This document shows positions 36,011 through 49,295 of a stretch of 64,000 bases of DNA, in pieces. The notes beneath the pieces are model-generated. The model searched no databases, was not told the origin of the DNA, and was given only the letters and a program-made list of their open reading frames with translations. The stretch is from Branchiostoma floridae (lineage: Eukaryota; Chordata; Leptocardii; Amphioxiformes; Branchiostomatidae): positions 1-64,000 of the forward strand of contig NW_023365756.1 of NCBI RefSeq assembly GCF_000003815.2. The letters are read 5' to 3'. Numbering within the stretch: position 1 is the first letter of the stretch; each line of letters starts with the position of its first letter. Made by a program: the position numbers and the translations under genes.

Positions 36011-36793
36011 NNNNNNNNNNNNNNNNNNNNNNNNNNNNNNNNNNNNNNNNNNNNNNNNNNNNNNNNNNNNNNNNNNNNNNNNNNNNNNNNNNNNNNNNNN
36101 NNNNNNNNNNNNNNNNNNNNNNNNNNNNNNNNNNNNNNNNNNNNNNNNNNNNNNNNNNNNNNNNNNNNNNNNNNNNNNNNNNNNNNNNNNNNNNNNNNNN
36201 NNNNNNNNNNNNNNNNNNNNNNNNNNNNNNNNNNNNNNNNNNNNNNNNNNNNNNNNNNNNNNNNNNNNNNNNNNNNNNNNNNNNNNNNNNNNNNNNNNNN
36301 NNNNNNNNNNNNNNNNNNNNNNNNNNNNNNNNNNNNNNNNNNNNNNNNNNNNNNNNNNNNNNNNNNNNNNNNNNNNNNNNNNNNNNNNNNNNNNNNNNNN
36401 NNNNNNNNNNNNNNNNNNNNNNNNNNNNNNNNNNNNNNNNNNNNNNNNNNNNNNNNNNNNNNNNNNNNNNNNNNNNNNNNNNNNNNNNNNNNNNNNNNNN
36501 NNNNNNNNNNNNNNNNNNNNNNNNNNNNNNNNNNNNNNNNNNNNNNNNNNNNNNNNNNNNNNNNNNNNNNNNNNNNNNNNNNNNNNNNNNNNNNNNNNNN
36601 NNNNNNNNNNNNNNNNNNNNNNNNNNNNNNNNNNNNNNNNNNNNNNNNNNNNNNNNNNNNNNNNNNNNNNNNNNNNNNNNNNNNNNNNNNNNNNNNNNNN
36701 NNNNNNNNNNNNNNNNNNNNNNNNNNNNNNNNNNNNNNNNNNNNNNNNNNNNNNNNNNNNNNNNNNNNNNNNNNNNNNNNNNNNNNNNNNNNN
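36011..36793. other. Assembly gap (783 N)
   Basis: N run between copy E and the LINE fragment. Confidence 0.95.
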
Positions 36794-37470
36794 GGGGCAA
36801 ATCGGATTAATGATAAGTCACCCATTGAACAAGTTCATCTGAAGTTTTGCAAGTCGTTATTAGGCGTAAGAAAAAACTCAAGTAATCTTGCAACAAGGGC
36901 AGAACTAGGCAGGTATCCTCTGTGGATCGAAGTATATACTAGATTGTATTCATACTACAAAAGATTAGTTAAAGAAGTGCCAAGAAATAGTCTACAATTT
37001 GAAGCTTTTCTTGTACAGCAGGACTTACACAGTCGCAACATACCATGCTGGTTTTCCAATGTTAGTAAAATCCTGGAGGAGTCTGGTTTTGCCTATCTTT
37101 TGATTAACAGTGATCGCAACACATCTTTCGCTCAGTCCGAAGTAAACCAAAGACTGAAAGACAACTTTGTTCAAAATTTTTACTCCGAAATGAATTCTCC
37201 TGGCATGAAGGAAAACCAAGGTAATAAGTTAAGAACCTACAGAAAATTCAAGCTTACTTATGAAAGAGAAAAGTACCTAGAGATAACAAATTTTAGTTAT
37301 CGCCGAGCCATGACTAAATTAAGGATCAGCGATCACCCACTGCAAATTGAAGCTGGCAGATACACCCGAACTCCTCCTGACGATAGAATATGCATGTTTT
37401 GTAATAAGAATGTCAGATGTATAGAAAATGAAATGCACTTTGTACTAGAGTGTTCTCTGTACAATGATAT
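36794..37470 (+). mobile_element. LINE ORF2 C-terminal region, frame open, gapped both sides
   Basis: 225 codons without a stop. The reading is typical of the region after RT in non-LTR elements: KFCKSLLGVRKNSSNLATRAELGRYPLWIEVY, shown here in parts as KFCKSLLGV and ELGRYPLWIEVY. It ends in a zinc-knuckle-like C-x2-C...H-x4-C cluster (CMFC ... MHFVLEC) and LYND. The long open frame suggests a fairly young copy; the rest is in the adjoining gaps. Confidence 0.8.
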
Positions 37471-37977
37471 NNNNNNNNNNNNNNNNNNNNNNNNNNNNNN
37501 NNNNNNNNNNNNNNNNNNNNNNNNNNNNNNNNNNNNNNNNNNNNNNNNNNNNNNNNNNNNNNNNNNNNNNNNNNNNNNNNNNNNNNNNNNNNNNNNNNNN
37601 NNNNNNNNNNNNNNNNNNNNNNNNNNNNNNNNNNNNNNNNNNNNNNNNNNNNNNNNNNNNNNNNNNNNNNNNNNNNNNNNNNNNNNNNNNNNNNNNNNNN
37701 NNNNNNNNNNNNNNNNNNNNNNNNNNNNNNNNNNNNNNNNNNNNNNNNNNNNNNNNNNNNNNNNNNNNNNNNNNNNNNNNNNNNNNNNNNNNNNNNNNNN
37801 NNNNNNNNNNNNNNNNNNNNNNNNNNNNNNNNNNNNNNNNNNNNNNNNNNNNNNNNNNNNNNNNNNNNNNNNNNNNNNNNNNNNNNNNNNNNNNNNNNNN
37901 NNNNNNNNNNNNNNNNNNNNNNNNNNNNNNNNNNNNNNNNNNNNNNNNNNNNNNNNNNNNNNNNNNNNNNNNNNNNN
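37471..37977. other. Assembly gap (507 N)
   Basis: N run immediately downstream of the LINE fragment. Confidence 0.95.
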
Positions 37978-38640
37978 CATACAAAATAGATTATGCCTAG
38001 CAAATTACAGTATTATATGCATATTCAATGAGACAATTAGATGAGACAAAAAGTATTTGTGCGTTACACCCAATAACGAGGACATAGACTCTGTTGTGAC
38101 ATGTTTTATTTGTAGGTGTTTCAACAGTGACGGATTTACTTGCAGTTAATGTACGTAATGACGACTGGTACCCTCTTTCGCCATGCAGCTCGCCCGGAAG
38201 CAGGAGTTGCACAGCGTGTAATTTGACCTCACCTTGCAACTTGCATGACGTACATAGAAAAAAAGTACAGACATTTTTCATCGCAGTTAAAAGATCGTGA
38301 TGATTACTTCCACTTTCAGTCATGATTTTTTAATGATGACTAACAAATATAGACTACATCACTTTTAACCTTTTGTGCGGTAACCAGTCCAAATACCAGC
38401 TTCGGTTAAGACCTTTCAATACCTACTTCAATGAATAATTCCAAACCGTTCCGCCATTCCCTTCTTACTAATTCTCACGTCGCCAGTGTTTTTTTTAAAA
38501 ACCACGCTTTTTAATATTACTTTGTACCGCCGTTTCCATGCAGGCTCTAAAATGGCCGGCTATCAGAGAGGCCAGCAATCAGCGACCCAGTACAAAAAGA
38601 AATGACCAGCAAAAGTGCCAAAAAAGGCCATAGAGAGCCT
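37978..38640. other. Intergenic, nothing recognised
   Basis: Only short frames on both strands and no clear repeat structure. Confidence 0.4.
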
Positions 38641-38649
38641 TCTATGGAG

Positions 38650-39700
38650 GTTATTGCAGTCTGTCAATACCCGTGACTGTGAATTTGAAACTCAGTGTGT
38701 TGTCTGATTCGAGTTGACCGACAATTAACTCAATTATACATGCATACAAACATCAGATGTCTTCTCAGGTACGGTACTGGACTTCCGGTTTTTCAATACT
38801 CGTGACTGTGTATCTGAAACTTATAGTGTGTTCTCTTATTCAAGTTGGTAGACAATTACCTTAATTATACATTCCATACAGACCCCAAATGTCTTCTTAA
38901 GTGCAGTACTAGACTTAAGAATCTGTCAATATTCGTGACTGTGCCTGTGAAACTCACAGTGTGTTGTCTAATTCGAGTTGATAGACAATTGTCTCAATCA
39001 TACATGCCATACATGAAGTCTTTCGACATTCGTGACGGTGCTTGTGGACATCATGGTGAGTTGTCTAATTTGAGTTGACAGACAATTGAGTTGACTTAAT
39101 TCTAGATGCCATGCAGCCCTTAGAGGTCTTCTAAAGTACAGTACTAGACTAACAGTCTTTCGACATTCGTCACTGTGTATCTGGAACTCATAGTGTGCTG
39201 TCTAATTCGAGTTGATGGACAATTACCTCAATTATACATGCCATACAGACCTCACATATCTTCTTAAGTACAGTACTAGACTTAGAGTCTGTCAATATTC
39301 GTGACGGTGCCTATGAAACTCATAGTGTGTTGTCTAATTCGAGTTGACCGACAATAACCTTCATTACACATGCCATACAGACCTCAGAGGTCTTCTTAAG
39401 TACAGTACTAGACGTACAGTCTTTCGACATTCGTGACTGTGTCTATGAAACTCATAGTGTATTGTTCAATTCAAGTTGACAGATAATCACTTCAATCATA
39501 CATGCCATACAAAACCTAAAAGGTCTTTAAATTACAGTGCTAGTCTTTCGATATTCGTGACTGTGTCTCTGAAACTCATAGTGTGTTGTCTAATTCGAGT
39601 TAAAAGATAAGTCCTTTTATCATACATACCATGCAAACATCAGAGGTTTTCTCAGGCACGATACTATGGCACTATACTAGACTTAAAGTGGGGTCACACA
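38650..39700. repeat. Tandem array, about 132-bp unit, about eight copies
   Basis: The anchor TCAATATTCGTGACTGTG (or TTCGACATTCGTGACTGTG) occurs near 38663, 38794, 38927, 39024, 39161, 39292, 39423 and 39547. Each is followed by CTCATAGTGTGTTGTCTAAT and CATGCCATACAGACC blocks. Divergence between units is moderate, so the array is not new. Confidence 0.85.
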
Positions 39701-40786
39701 TGAGTATATATTCAAGTCCGTTTGAGGTGCGTATGAAGCTCTTAGTCTCTACCAGCTGGCTCCACAGGTCGCGGGAAAAAAAGCACAAATTGGACAAACA
39801 TAGATACATAACATGCCGGATTAGTTAGCTGATCGAGAGGTATGGTTAGGGACCCAGCTAACTCGTCTGACATGTTACCTGTTTACGTTTGTCCAACTTC
39901 TATTATTTTTCCAGCGACCTGTGGAGCCAGGTGGAGGCAAAAACTGAAACTCATGGTGTGTTGTCTAATTAGAGGAGACAGCTGGCAATTACCTCAATTA
40001 TACAGGCCAGCGAATGACACTTCTAGGCTAATGAACCATTTACAATCATTTACTTGTGTGGAGAGAATACGAGAGTGGTTCAAGTGATCTCTATAGGCAA
40101 AATGATTAGGTTGACATCTGCAGCTGAAGAGGCAATTTCAGATCACAAAATATTTTCTAACCACGATATAGCATTGTTGTTGTTAATCAACATTCACGGG
40201 TTTGAAGGATGATCTCTATGGCAATTAAAATCGTTCGGCATAACTAAAAATGACAGACAGTTACTTGAATACAGATATACAAAAGCTGGTGTGTTACACC
40301 TAAGGGCGGTTATACTATACTGATGGGTTGCCGATGACCGGACAGTGCCCTCTTATTGACGTTTATCACATCCAAATTTATAGCAAGCTTTATTGACACG
40401 ACAAAAAGTACAATGGCTTTTGTATCGTCAAATATGAACTACAAAAAAATCAGATATAGAATATCACATGAGTAGTAAAATTAATCGTCATTTCCGTTGA
40501 GTCTACGGAATCTTAATGTTACAGGCATGGTTCTGTGGGGGTATTCCCCGGATTTTGCTTAAAGATGTAGATTTTCGCCTCAAAATTGAAAATATTCTCT
40601 GCTTCTGATTTTAAAAGATAACGGATATAGGTTACCCCGCGAAAAAAGCTGAACTAGATTTATACTTTCACTGTGAACGTTAAGCACAATAGTGAGCACA
40701 GGGAATCTCAGATTTTCTCTATATAATGCAAAAATAAGGTTGGCAGGAAGACGAAAGCATGGCAAAGCAAAGTGTGGTGATTAATT

Positions 40787-40920
40787 AAGGGTTAATGACC
40801 CGCCCCGAGGTGTATATGGTGTCATAACGCCTGGTCCTTTGGTGGTTGGAAATATTATAGGTAATTATATTTCAGCCATACCATAGGTATGGTGAAATAT
40901 ATTGTATTCGTAATGTTTAT
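40787..40920. repeat. Dispersed repeat fragment, GGGTTAATGACCCGCC family
   Basis: Shares GGGTTAATG, CCCGCC and GTGTATATGGTG blocks with 7035-7075. Confidence 0.4.
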
Positions 40921-40929
40921 TTCTTTCTC

Positions 40930-41580
40930 CTGTCAAATCTTCGGAACACGGTATCTCCGTTGTTCCTGAACCGATTGACTTGAAATTTGACACAAGGGTA
41001 GAGTGGGCCAATACCCCCAGACATTTTTTCATTTTTTTCATATCTGCCTTTAAAATGATTTTATTAAGGTTTTTTGGTCATCTTAAGACCAAAACTGTAT
41101 ATTTGGGCCCCCTGTACCCTGGTATTATAACCGAATGAGCTGAAATTTGGCACAGATGTGCCTTGATAATTCCCCCATATAAATTCAATACCACTTTTGG
41201 TGTACAGTATAACGAAATGCTTATTTTTGCGATTTTTTGGTCATTTTTTTACCAAAAAAGGACAGTTTTGGCTCCTGTACCTTGGTTTTAGAACCGGATG
41301 ACCTGAAATTTAGTATAGGAGTGCCCTAGACATATGCGCACATGGATTCATTAACAGTTGAGGCATACAGTACAACAAAATGCTTAATTTTGCGATTATT
41401 TGGCCATTTTATGACCAAAAAGTACATTTTTGGCTCTTGTGCTCTGGTTTTAAAACCAAATGACCTAAATTTTGGTAAAATGGTGCACTAGATATTTATT
41501 CAAATGACACATGTATAGTTTTTGTCATAGACTACGTCAAAATGATATATTTGGGGATTTTTTTGTCATTTTCAAATAGC
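40930..41580. repeat. Satellite-like array S1, about 170-180 bp unit
   Basis: About four units share CTGGTTTTA-AACC-AATGACCTGAAATTTGG, a pyrimidine-rich TTTTTGGTCATTTT block and ACAAAATGCTTAATTTTG. The same family forms an array at 54590-55115. Confidence 0.75.
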
Positions 41581-41639
41581 CTGAGGGGTCAATGACCTTA
41601 CTGGCATATATGTCTATTTAATCTAATTAGATAGGTAAC

Positions 41640-41861
41640 CAATCACTTAGCCTGAATCACTTATCCTAAAGAGGGGGGGGGGGGGGACAGCCAATCAGCG
41701 AGTCCAGTGTTATCTGGAAGAGTCCATTCTTACACGGAGGGGTTCATTTTTTTTAAAAATTCATCCTCGGACTGGTGAAGTCTTTCAGTGGGTGTATTTT
41801 TGGACAGGTCTATTTTGCAGTTTTACAGAAGGGTGTGCCCTGTCTGGCGAGATTCCAGCAT
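41640..41861. repeat. Satellite-like array S2 fragment, cut by a gap
   Basis: Includes a poly-G run (41671-41687). AGAGTCCATTCTTACACGG and TTTTTGGACAGGTCTATTTT match the reverse complement of units at 55260-55790. Confidence 0.6.
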
Positions 41862-42285
41862 NNNNNNNNNNNNNNNNNNNNNNNNNNNNNNNNNNNNNNN
41901 NNNNNNNNNNNNNNNNNNNNNNNNNNNNNNNNNNNNNNNNNNNNNNNNNNNNNNNNNNNNNNNNNNNNNNNNNNNNNNNNNNNNNNNNNNNNNNNNNNNN
42001 NNNNNNNNNNNNNNNNNNNNNNNNNNNNNNNNNNNNNNNNNNNNNNNNNNNNNNNNNNNNNNNNNNNNNNNNNNNNNNNNNNNNNNNNNNNNNNNNNNNN
42101 NNNNNNNNNNNNNNNNNNNNNNNNNNNNNNNNNNNNNNNNNNNNNNNNNNNNNNNNNNNNNNNNNNNNNNNNNNNNNNNNNNNNNNNNNNNNNNNNNNNN
42201 NNNNNNNNNNNNNNNNNNNNNNNNNNNNNNNNNNNNNNNNNNNNNNNNNNNNNNNNNNNNNNNNNNNNNNNNNNNNNNNNNNNNN
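41862..42285. other. Assembly gap (424 N)
   Basis: N run inside the satellite-like region. Confidence 0.95.
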
Positions 42286-43009
42286 AAACCTGGCATCACA
42301 GCTTGCAAAAAAATGTTATTTCATCTGCAAGTAGTGCTTAATTATAGTAAAGACATAAAATTAAAAGAGATCGTAATATTTGCTCTGTTTGCTTCTCAAA
42401 AGTACGTTTTTTTTCCCCAAAGTGCAAAGTGTCAAACATGCTGTCTTGTTCATTGTGATGTCATGACTGTTAAAGTCACTTTTTAATCTAATTACCTTGT
42501 GCGAAGAATCAAGAGCATGATTTTTTGATGGGACATTGTTCAATAACATCAGAAAGGTGCATATTTCTGAAAAAGTCTATGTGTTATATGAATGTAATTT
42601 CAGGGAATTTTCAATTTTGATTTGGTGTCTTAAAGCACAAAGTACACACCTGGATATCTGACGTGTGCATACCTTGGTTTGGGTATAATTGATGCTGCTT
42701 TAGTCCATCTCCTTTTGAGTTCACTAATTTTTTTGGTGTTCATAGTGGAATTATGAGAGTTGATATTACATAGATGTGGAAGAATTAAGGTCTTGTGAAA
42801 TGTTGTGGGATGGTTGCAATCTTGTATGTAATGAAGTAGTAGAACAGGTTGGTAGAACATAGGATAATGGAGTTTTCCTTTGGCTTTACACATATGGAAC
42901 TAATGGAAGTCATGAGTGTGGTTCCAGTCAGTAAAGTCTTGCCTGCATACCTTTGCCTATCAGACATCTTCCTCAGAGCTGCCACAAAAGCGCCACCTAT
43001 ACATCGGCT

Positions 43010-43245
43010 ATATAATGACAATGACAATGACAATGACAATGAAGTTTATTTCATATTTATGCCCCATTGGGGCTAAATGCAGTCAGTTTGGTACATAGAA
43101 AGTAATCGGAAAGCTATACATATGCTACAGTTTACATGCTTCTTCTCTCTTCTTAAAACATGCGTGGACGAGCTTACAGAGTTTTTCCAGTATATCGTAG
43201 TTAGATGATGACATAAGGTATTTGAACAGATCTTCCTTCGTTAGG
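43010..43245 (-). mobile_element. LINE 3' end with ATTGTC-type tail repeats
   Basis: The minus strand encodes EDLFKYLMSSSNYDILEKL, then the 3' terminus GCCCCAATGGGGCATAAATA and a tail of (TCATTG)n-like repeats at 43014-43043. Tail repeats of this kind are usual for L2/CR1-like elements. Confidence 0.65.
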
Positions 43246-43320
43246 TGCGCATATTTTTTATCTATATCTGTGGCATTAGCAAATGCATTTCGCAGATCTT
43301 ACAATGAACACTCTAGGACA

Positions 43321-43346
43321 AATATATATATATATATATATATATA
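43321..43346. repeat. (TA)n microsatellite
   Basis: About 12 uninterrupted TA dinucleotides. Confidence 0.9.
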
Positions 43347-43349
43347 GCG

Positions 43350-45500
43350 GCGAGAAGCACAATTCCAGTTAGAATCTCTGCAGAAGATGTCTGATAGATA
43401 TAAAAAAAGGTAAGCAGGTCACAGACATCACTAGTTGTGTAAAAGAAAACTCTGATATGTACTGAAGTCATGGTAACTACATATCGTAATTAAGTAAGTG
43501 TGAAGTTTTACTATTGAAGCCTTTGTCAGTGAAAACCCAAAATGAAGTGATGCTTTTGCCTGTAATATGATATTTCGTATTGACAAAATATTTTGTAGGG
43601 TCTTATAAATCATGAAATAATAAATAAATGATGGCTCATCTACAGGCATCCCTGCACGTTTTTTTAATCTTATAGATAACAAAGTAAACTTTGTTATTTT
43701 GCATGCATGCAAAAATGTCTGTTAAAAAGAATTAATCTAAATGAGAAGTGAAAAAGTGGTAGAAGTCACTGATGTCTACTTCTGTGATTGTTGCTGTATG
43801 TGCTTAGGGCTACTACAGTTTGAAAAGAATATTAACATACATATATTATCATATAAATGGTATGTTAGCAGTGTTGCTGCATTCTTAATTGAATTTGTGG
43901 TACCCTTGACTTTATAATGGGACTTTTGTGCAAAGCCAACAAGTATGACTAAAATACATGAAAACGAGAAAGCGAAAAAGGAATTGTTTTTAATCAATGA
44001 AATTCGTTGAACTCTCTCAAATTGCTTGACCACAGCATAGCTGCCAATATACCACAGTTTCCACTTGATGCCACTAAAAGTGCCATGTAATTTGGGGAAT
44101 AATTGTGCCATATTTGAAAAGATTGTAAGTATTCTTTTATTGATGTATACATTTAAATGACACATATCGATTACAGCAGGTTGCCTAGATTTTTTTCTAA
44201 CGGAAAAATACAAACAATATTGATACCTATAGAGGACACAACGGTTTTATTACAAGTTAGCATAGCTTTCATTGCTGATGATGTCTGCCTTGTGTCGTTA
44301 CAATCAAATGTGATGTATGGTAATTGTTTATGCTCTTCTCTGCAATAAAGATACACCTTTGCATGTAAGTATGGTATGGTTTTGTAATGTGGTATCTATA
44401 TAGTGATGGTGATAGTTATAATGTTATCTACACAATGTACATGTATTCCACAAAGAAGACAAATGCAAGGTACAGTATATTCATTGTACCAAGGAAATTT
44501 GGTAAAAGTAGAGGTATGGGCTTCCCTTTGAAAGTATAAATGCCAAACTTTCAATCTTTTTTAGATATTTTTACTGGTATCCCCATCCATAAAAATGATG
44601 GCCAAAATAACAAATATTGATCAAGGTATATAAAATGAGGTCACCAGTCCTTCTAGATTGATAGGTCAGTGTTGATAAATCTAGGCCAATCTTTCAAGTA
44701 ATAGTTCTGAATTTTTGGTTGAAGACAGAAAAGAAGACCCCCCTTAAAAACAAACCTGTAGCAAAACCTATTGGTGTCTTAAGACTCTTTTTAATGTGTT
44801 CGTAGCATGAAGTAGGGAGAATAAGAAGATTCACGGTTCTGAATCCGCATGAGAAAGGTCTTAGGTGAAAGCCTATACACAAAACATGTCTGGTTAATAC
44901 AAACTAGAGTTCATCGAACACATCCCTTCGCCAAATAATCATGCCTTTATTAATACTTTAAGGTCTTTTTCATGTATTACTAAATAGTACCTACCCCAAT
45001 AGCAAATGACTGCATGAACTTGTGTTCCTTACAAACCCACAAATGCTACCAAAGATAACCTTCTTGGCCAACTGGTGACAATGGAATTATGTACACTGTT
45101 GTGATACTTTCTAGCGCAACTTTAATAATCATAGTGCTTTATTAAAGTCATGTAGTCTCTACCAGACTCCAGCCTGGCCGAATAGTATTGATGATAGGGG
45201 GCATTGGACTGTGACCAAAGATGACCTCAGTGGTAGCATCCCTGGTCAATCAGAATTTCATGCTTGTCAAGAGGATTTTCACAGTGTTAGGGCGTCCAGG
45301 TCACAAGGCTTCTCATGCAAAACATCTGGCAAACAGCTGTGTCCTTAAATGTAGGTCAAAATGAGATGCATCTGTATATAGAAAACACTGTTTATTTCTG
45401 TTAATTGCATAACTTTCCCTAAGTAATTATATCAAATAGATGTTGATAATCAACCAAAGTACCTAGCTACCAAAAACAAAAAAAATATCCATCAATCTCC
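43350..45500. other. AT-rich region, no gene recognised
   Basis: Reading frames are short and low in coding character. The longest, on the minus strand near 43776-44213, has no family features or splice context. Confidence 0.5.
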
Positions 45501-45529
45501 TCTGCAGTTATCCTTCTTAAAAGCTACAA

Positions 45530-46160
45530 ACTATAAGACCCACTGCAGTTCCAAACAAGCTGCTAGGGGGCCCAAAATTAGACCATTGACTCCTAGTACC
45601 AACAGCTATCCACCATTAAAAAATCATGAACCTGGCACTTCTGGAAAATTTAGGCGCAAACTTTGATGCTCACTTGCAGTACCAAAACAAGTCGCCAGGA
45701 GGCCCATTATCGAACTTGACCTTCCTTTCTGTGTCCCCTACCTATCAACCAAATATCATTAGCATCCATCAAGAACATCTCGAGTTATCTTGCATACAGA
45801 CAAACGTACTTACATACAAAGCCAGCTACAGCACCATAGGTAAAAGCTAGCTAAATCATTCTCGCAAATGACAATCCTTTCCACAACCGCTAAACACCTG
45901 CCAAATATCGTGGAAATCGCCCAGCTACATTTTGACTTATGCTTCCCGAAAAAACACCAAAAAAAAAAATACCAAGCTCGCTGCTGTACCGTAGGAAAAC
46001 GCCAGGTAACCCATTTTCGAACTAGGCATGCCTTTCAACAACCGCTACACACCTGCAAAAAATAAAAAAGTTCCATCCACAATTTCTCGAGTTATATCCT
46101 GTTGACCTACATACAGACCCAAGTCAGGCAAAAACATAATCTTCTTGGCGAAGCTAAATA
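45530..46160. repeat. Run of dispersed 'CAGTACC...GCTAGG/CCAGGNGGCCCA' repeats
   Basis: Several successive blocks of the type GCAGTACCAAAACAAGTCGCCAGGAGGCCC, each followed by 'ctatcaaccaaatatcat' and 'tctcgagttat' segments. They belong with the copies near 19405, 31515 and 48640. Shown in parts as GCAGTACCAAAACAAG and GCCAGGAGGCCCA. Confidence 0.5.
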
Positions 46161-46439
46161 TGTACCCTATACATTTCAATGTTGGCAGTAGTGAATTGCG
46201 GTACAACTCCGATGTACTTAGCTAGGAGGCGCTTCAAAGTCGCATACTACACCGTATGTCTCAAGTATCTTTACTAGTACCCCCTGTGACCTACTTGGTA
46301 TCCAGTACATTGTATACAATGTATTCAACTTTCAACCGTTCATGAAATGAAGAAATACAAGAAATGATAATCCTACAGATAACCTCTCTTTTCCACATGG
46401 CATATTTCTAAAAATGAAAATCAGCTCATTACACAGGAT

Positions 46440-46870
46440 TTAAAGGTGGGAGGGGCCTAGGGGGCTGAATCTGTTCAATAGTGCCATTGTTTACATCGGA
46501 ATTTGCCGAACAACCTCCCAATATGTTGCCAAACCTTGTCCGCTTGACTGAACTAATTCAGGAAATGACTCCTGAAGCTAAAGTCTTGTGTCGTGTGTAA
46601 CTCGTGTGATCTGTCGTATGCAACCCGTGTGACAAAGTGCACCACACAGGAATAGAAGGTGGGGGGCGGAGCTAGCTGCATCTGTTCAATAATACCATTG
46701 TTTCCATCAGAACTTGCCAAACAACCTCACATTCTTGCCAAACCTTGTCCGCTTGAGTGAACTAATTGTGAAAAAGTGAACAGGATATGACTCCTGGAGC
46801 TAAAATCTTGTGTCCTGTTCAACTTGTGTGATCTGTCGTGCGTACCACAGAAGTTAGAGACAGCACCAGG
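46440..46870. repeat. Two direct repeats, about 220 bp apart
   Basis: GTGGG-GGGGC..CTGAATCTGTTCAATA, TTGCCAAACCTTGTCCGCTTGA and GATATGACTCCTGGAGCTAAA-type blocks occur twice (about 46445-46640 and 46660-46850). Confidence 0.6.
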
Positions 46871-47129
46871 TAAATCACGTATAATACTACACTGAGTACT
46901 GTTTGTATATTCCTTAATATGAGACTGGTTTTCGGAATATTTGTGTTTTTATCTTTGAATGTGATTTAAGATTGGGAAGGGGCAGAGTACCATTATTACA
47001 AGCCTTTACTTATAAAGCATATCTGTTCTTACATTTTCAATATTACAAAGAAACGAGAAGAAGCCGAATGTACGCAGTAGAATACGATCCTTGAGTAGTG
47101 TAGATTCATTGTATCATTATATCATGTTG

Positions 47130-47205
47130 TATCATTTGTTGTGACCTGTACTAAACCCAGTGGGTATGAATGTACAATAAAGGTCTTCATTCATTCATTC
47201 ATTAT
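47130..47205 (+). mobile_element. Retroelement 3' tail with (ATTC)n
   Basis: GTATGAATGTACAATAAAGG is followed by CTTCATTCATTCATTCATTA, the typical end of a LINE or SINE insertion. The body is not recognisable. Confidence 0.45.
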
Positions 47206-47569
47206 AGAAAAGGGGTTTTAAACCCTTAAAAGTATGTTTTCGTTTAATTCTAGCCTACTGCTGTCCACATCATGTACACTTTGTGACTGTTATAGTTTTT
47301 AGATCGAACCCATGAAAGGTTGTGTATTTTCCCTTGTCAAGTCGACGGTTCTGTCACACCCTCAGGACATTTACCTTAAACAACCCCGTATCGAGGTCAG
47401 CACTGGGTGGGGAGTACTTGTGGAATCTATCCTGTTCTAGCTCCAATTGGCTCCGTAGGTAGCTGTGAAAATGTGATTATAAAAATTAATTCTAAAGACT
47501 AGTACTAAGTAGTAGGCAACCTCGCTGACCAACCCCAAACACATATGATCTTGTTCAGTTCTAAACCCA

Positions 47570-47575
47570 CAGTGT

Positions 47576-47631
<56 letters not shown>

Positions 47632-47645
47632 AGGGGGGGGGGGCG
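47570..47645. repeat. (TG)n microsatellite followed by poly-G
   Basis: About 27 TG dinucleotides, then a G-rich run ending near 47643. Confidence 0.9.
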
Positions 47646-49295
47646 GTATTGCATGACCAGCTAGCTATATTGTGTGTGACAGGGACTTGAAAGGTTTATC
47701 ATTGGCCTACTTACGGCTGGAACCTCATTGTGAACACCACAATAACAACACGTACAATTCGGAGGCCGCATTTCTCCATGAGATTTTCTGATTATGCAAA
47801 TGACTTCTACATTTACACAATCTATTCTTCGCTACTCTAATCGATTACTGTGATAATTTAGACGAATTATGGCACTTTTGCATTGATTATGCAAATTTAA
47901 ATAATTTGAATAACATGTATCTAATCATGTTCCACCTGCCACAACTGAAATATGAAATATGTAAGTCCTGCATGTAAGTCCTACATGGAAAGTACTGCAA
48001 CTATAGATTTTCCTCATTCGATATGCAAATTAATTTACATAACCTACAATTCATTAGGCCACATCAAGTAAATTTTATGGATGAAATTCTATGCAGAGTG
48101 CAAAAATGATAAGATAGGTAAAAACAGCAAGATGACATTGTCAAGTTTTTCAAAATAGACACCATAAACACTGTAACAAGAATTGAAGTGACAAAGTATG
48201 GTGTCATCACAACCAACAAGGCATTCATTCCAGTATTCAAGAATAGTAGTAAAGGTAATACTACTGTGGAACACTGGTATCACTAACCATGTTTACAACT
48301 ACACTCATGGCTTCCGTATTGGTGCCACTCATAACTATCAAATTGTAAGTTTCACTCCTGCAACTTCATTCAAGGCTATCTCTCTAGTGTCAATGCTACA
48401 TACAATTACTTGGTTACAGCACAACCTATGTACACATTTTGGTCTATCTGAACATGCCTGAAGAAAAAAAAATGTTTTTTTTTTCTGGAATAAGGCGAAA
48501 AGTAATGAGCGCACGGATTTCATCCATAAAAATTACTCGCTACATATGGCTTTATGTACATCTCTGTCTATTTTACCTGCCTACCAAAAATCGTTGATAT
48601 CCGTTGTTCCTTTGTTCGGTTATTGTCGTTGGAAAATTTTGACTAAAATACCCCTGCAGTTGCAGAGTAAGCTGCTAGGGGGGCAAACATAACCACTTCA
48701 TTATATTACAGGCTACCTGTCACCAAAAAGCCAAGAACACACCATGTCTGGGTCAAAAGAAACAATAGACGAAAGTTGACCAAAATTAAGCTTGAATTAC
48801 GTGTTCACAATACCCCATACCAGATATCATCACAATCCATCCAGACGGTCTTGAGTTATGGTGACTACAAACATTCGGATGCACAAACAGACACACACAC
48901 AATCACAGACACACCGACACTCCCAAAATAACACTATTTCATGGAGTAACTATGTAAAAATGATAGATTTATGTTAATACTTTACGTTTGGGACTACATC
49001 TATAGGTAGCGACACCTATGCTGCAGTGCAATGTGAACCAGTCAGAATTGCCCTGACAGTCGGTCACCCAAACGTCTGTGGAATAAAGCAATAAGTTGTG
49101 TACAAAGGATATTGTTATTCAGTGACTTAATAACGTAATGAAACTATTCATGCATTCCTATTATCTTTAGGCATTTACAGCAGTGTGCAAAGTATACAGA
49201 CGATTACTGTTGATTCATACCGTCTCGTTGTATATAAGGGTTGTATGACAATTATCTTTGTATCCAATATCTTTTTTGCTTGTCAACAGCTGGAT
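47646..49295. other. Region upstream of the LRR receptor gene, no gene recognised
   Basis: Contains a 'ccatccagacggtcttgagtt' dispersed repeat near 48835-48925, with an AC-rich stretch. The proximal few hundred bases probably carry the receptor promoter, but no clear element is visible. Confidence 0.4.

Noticed and set aside
43776-44213. Minus-strand frame of 145 codons
   Set aside because: AT-rich, no domain, no splice partners, and ordinary for this composition.
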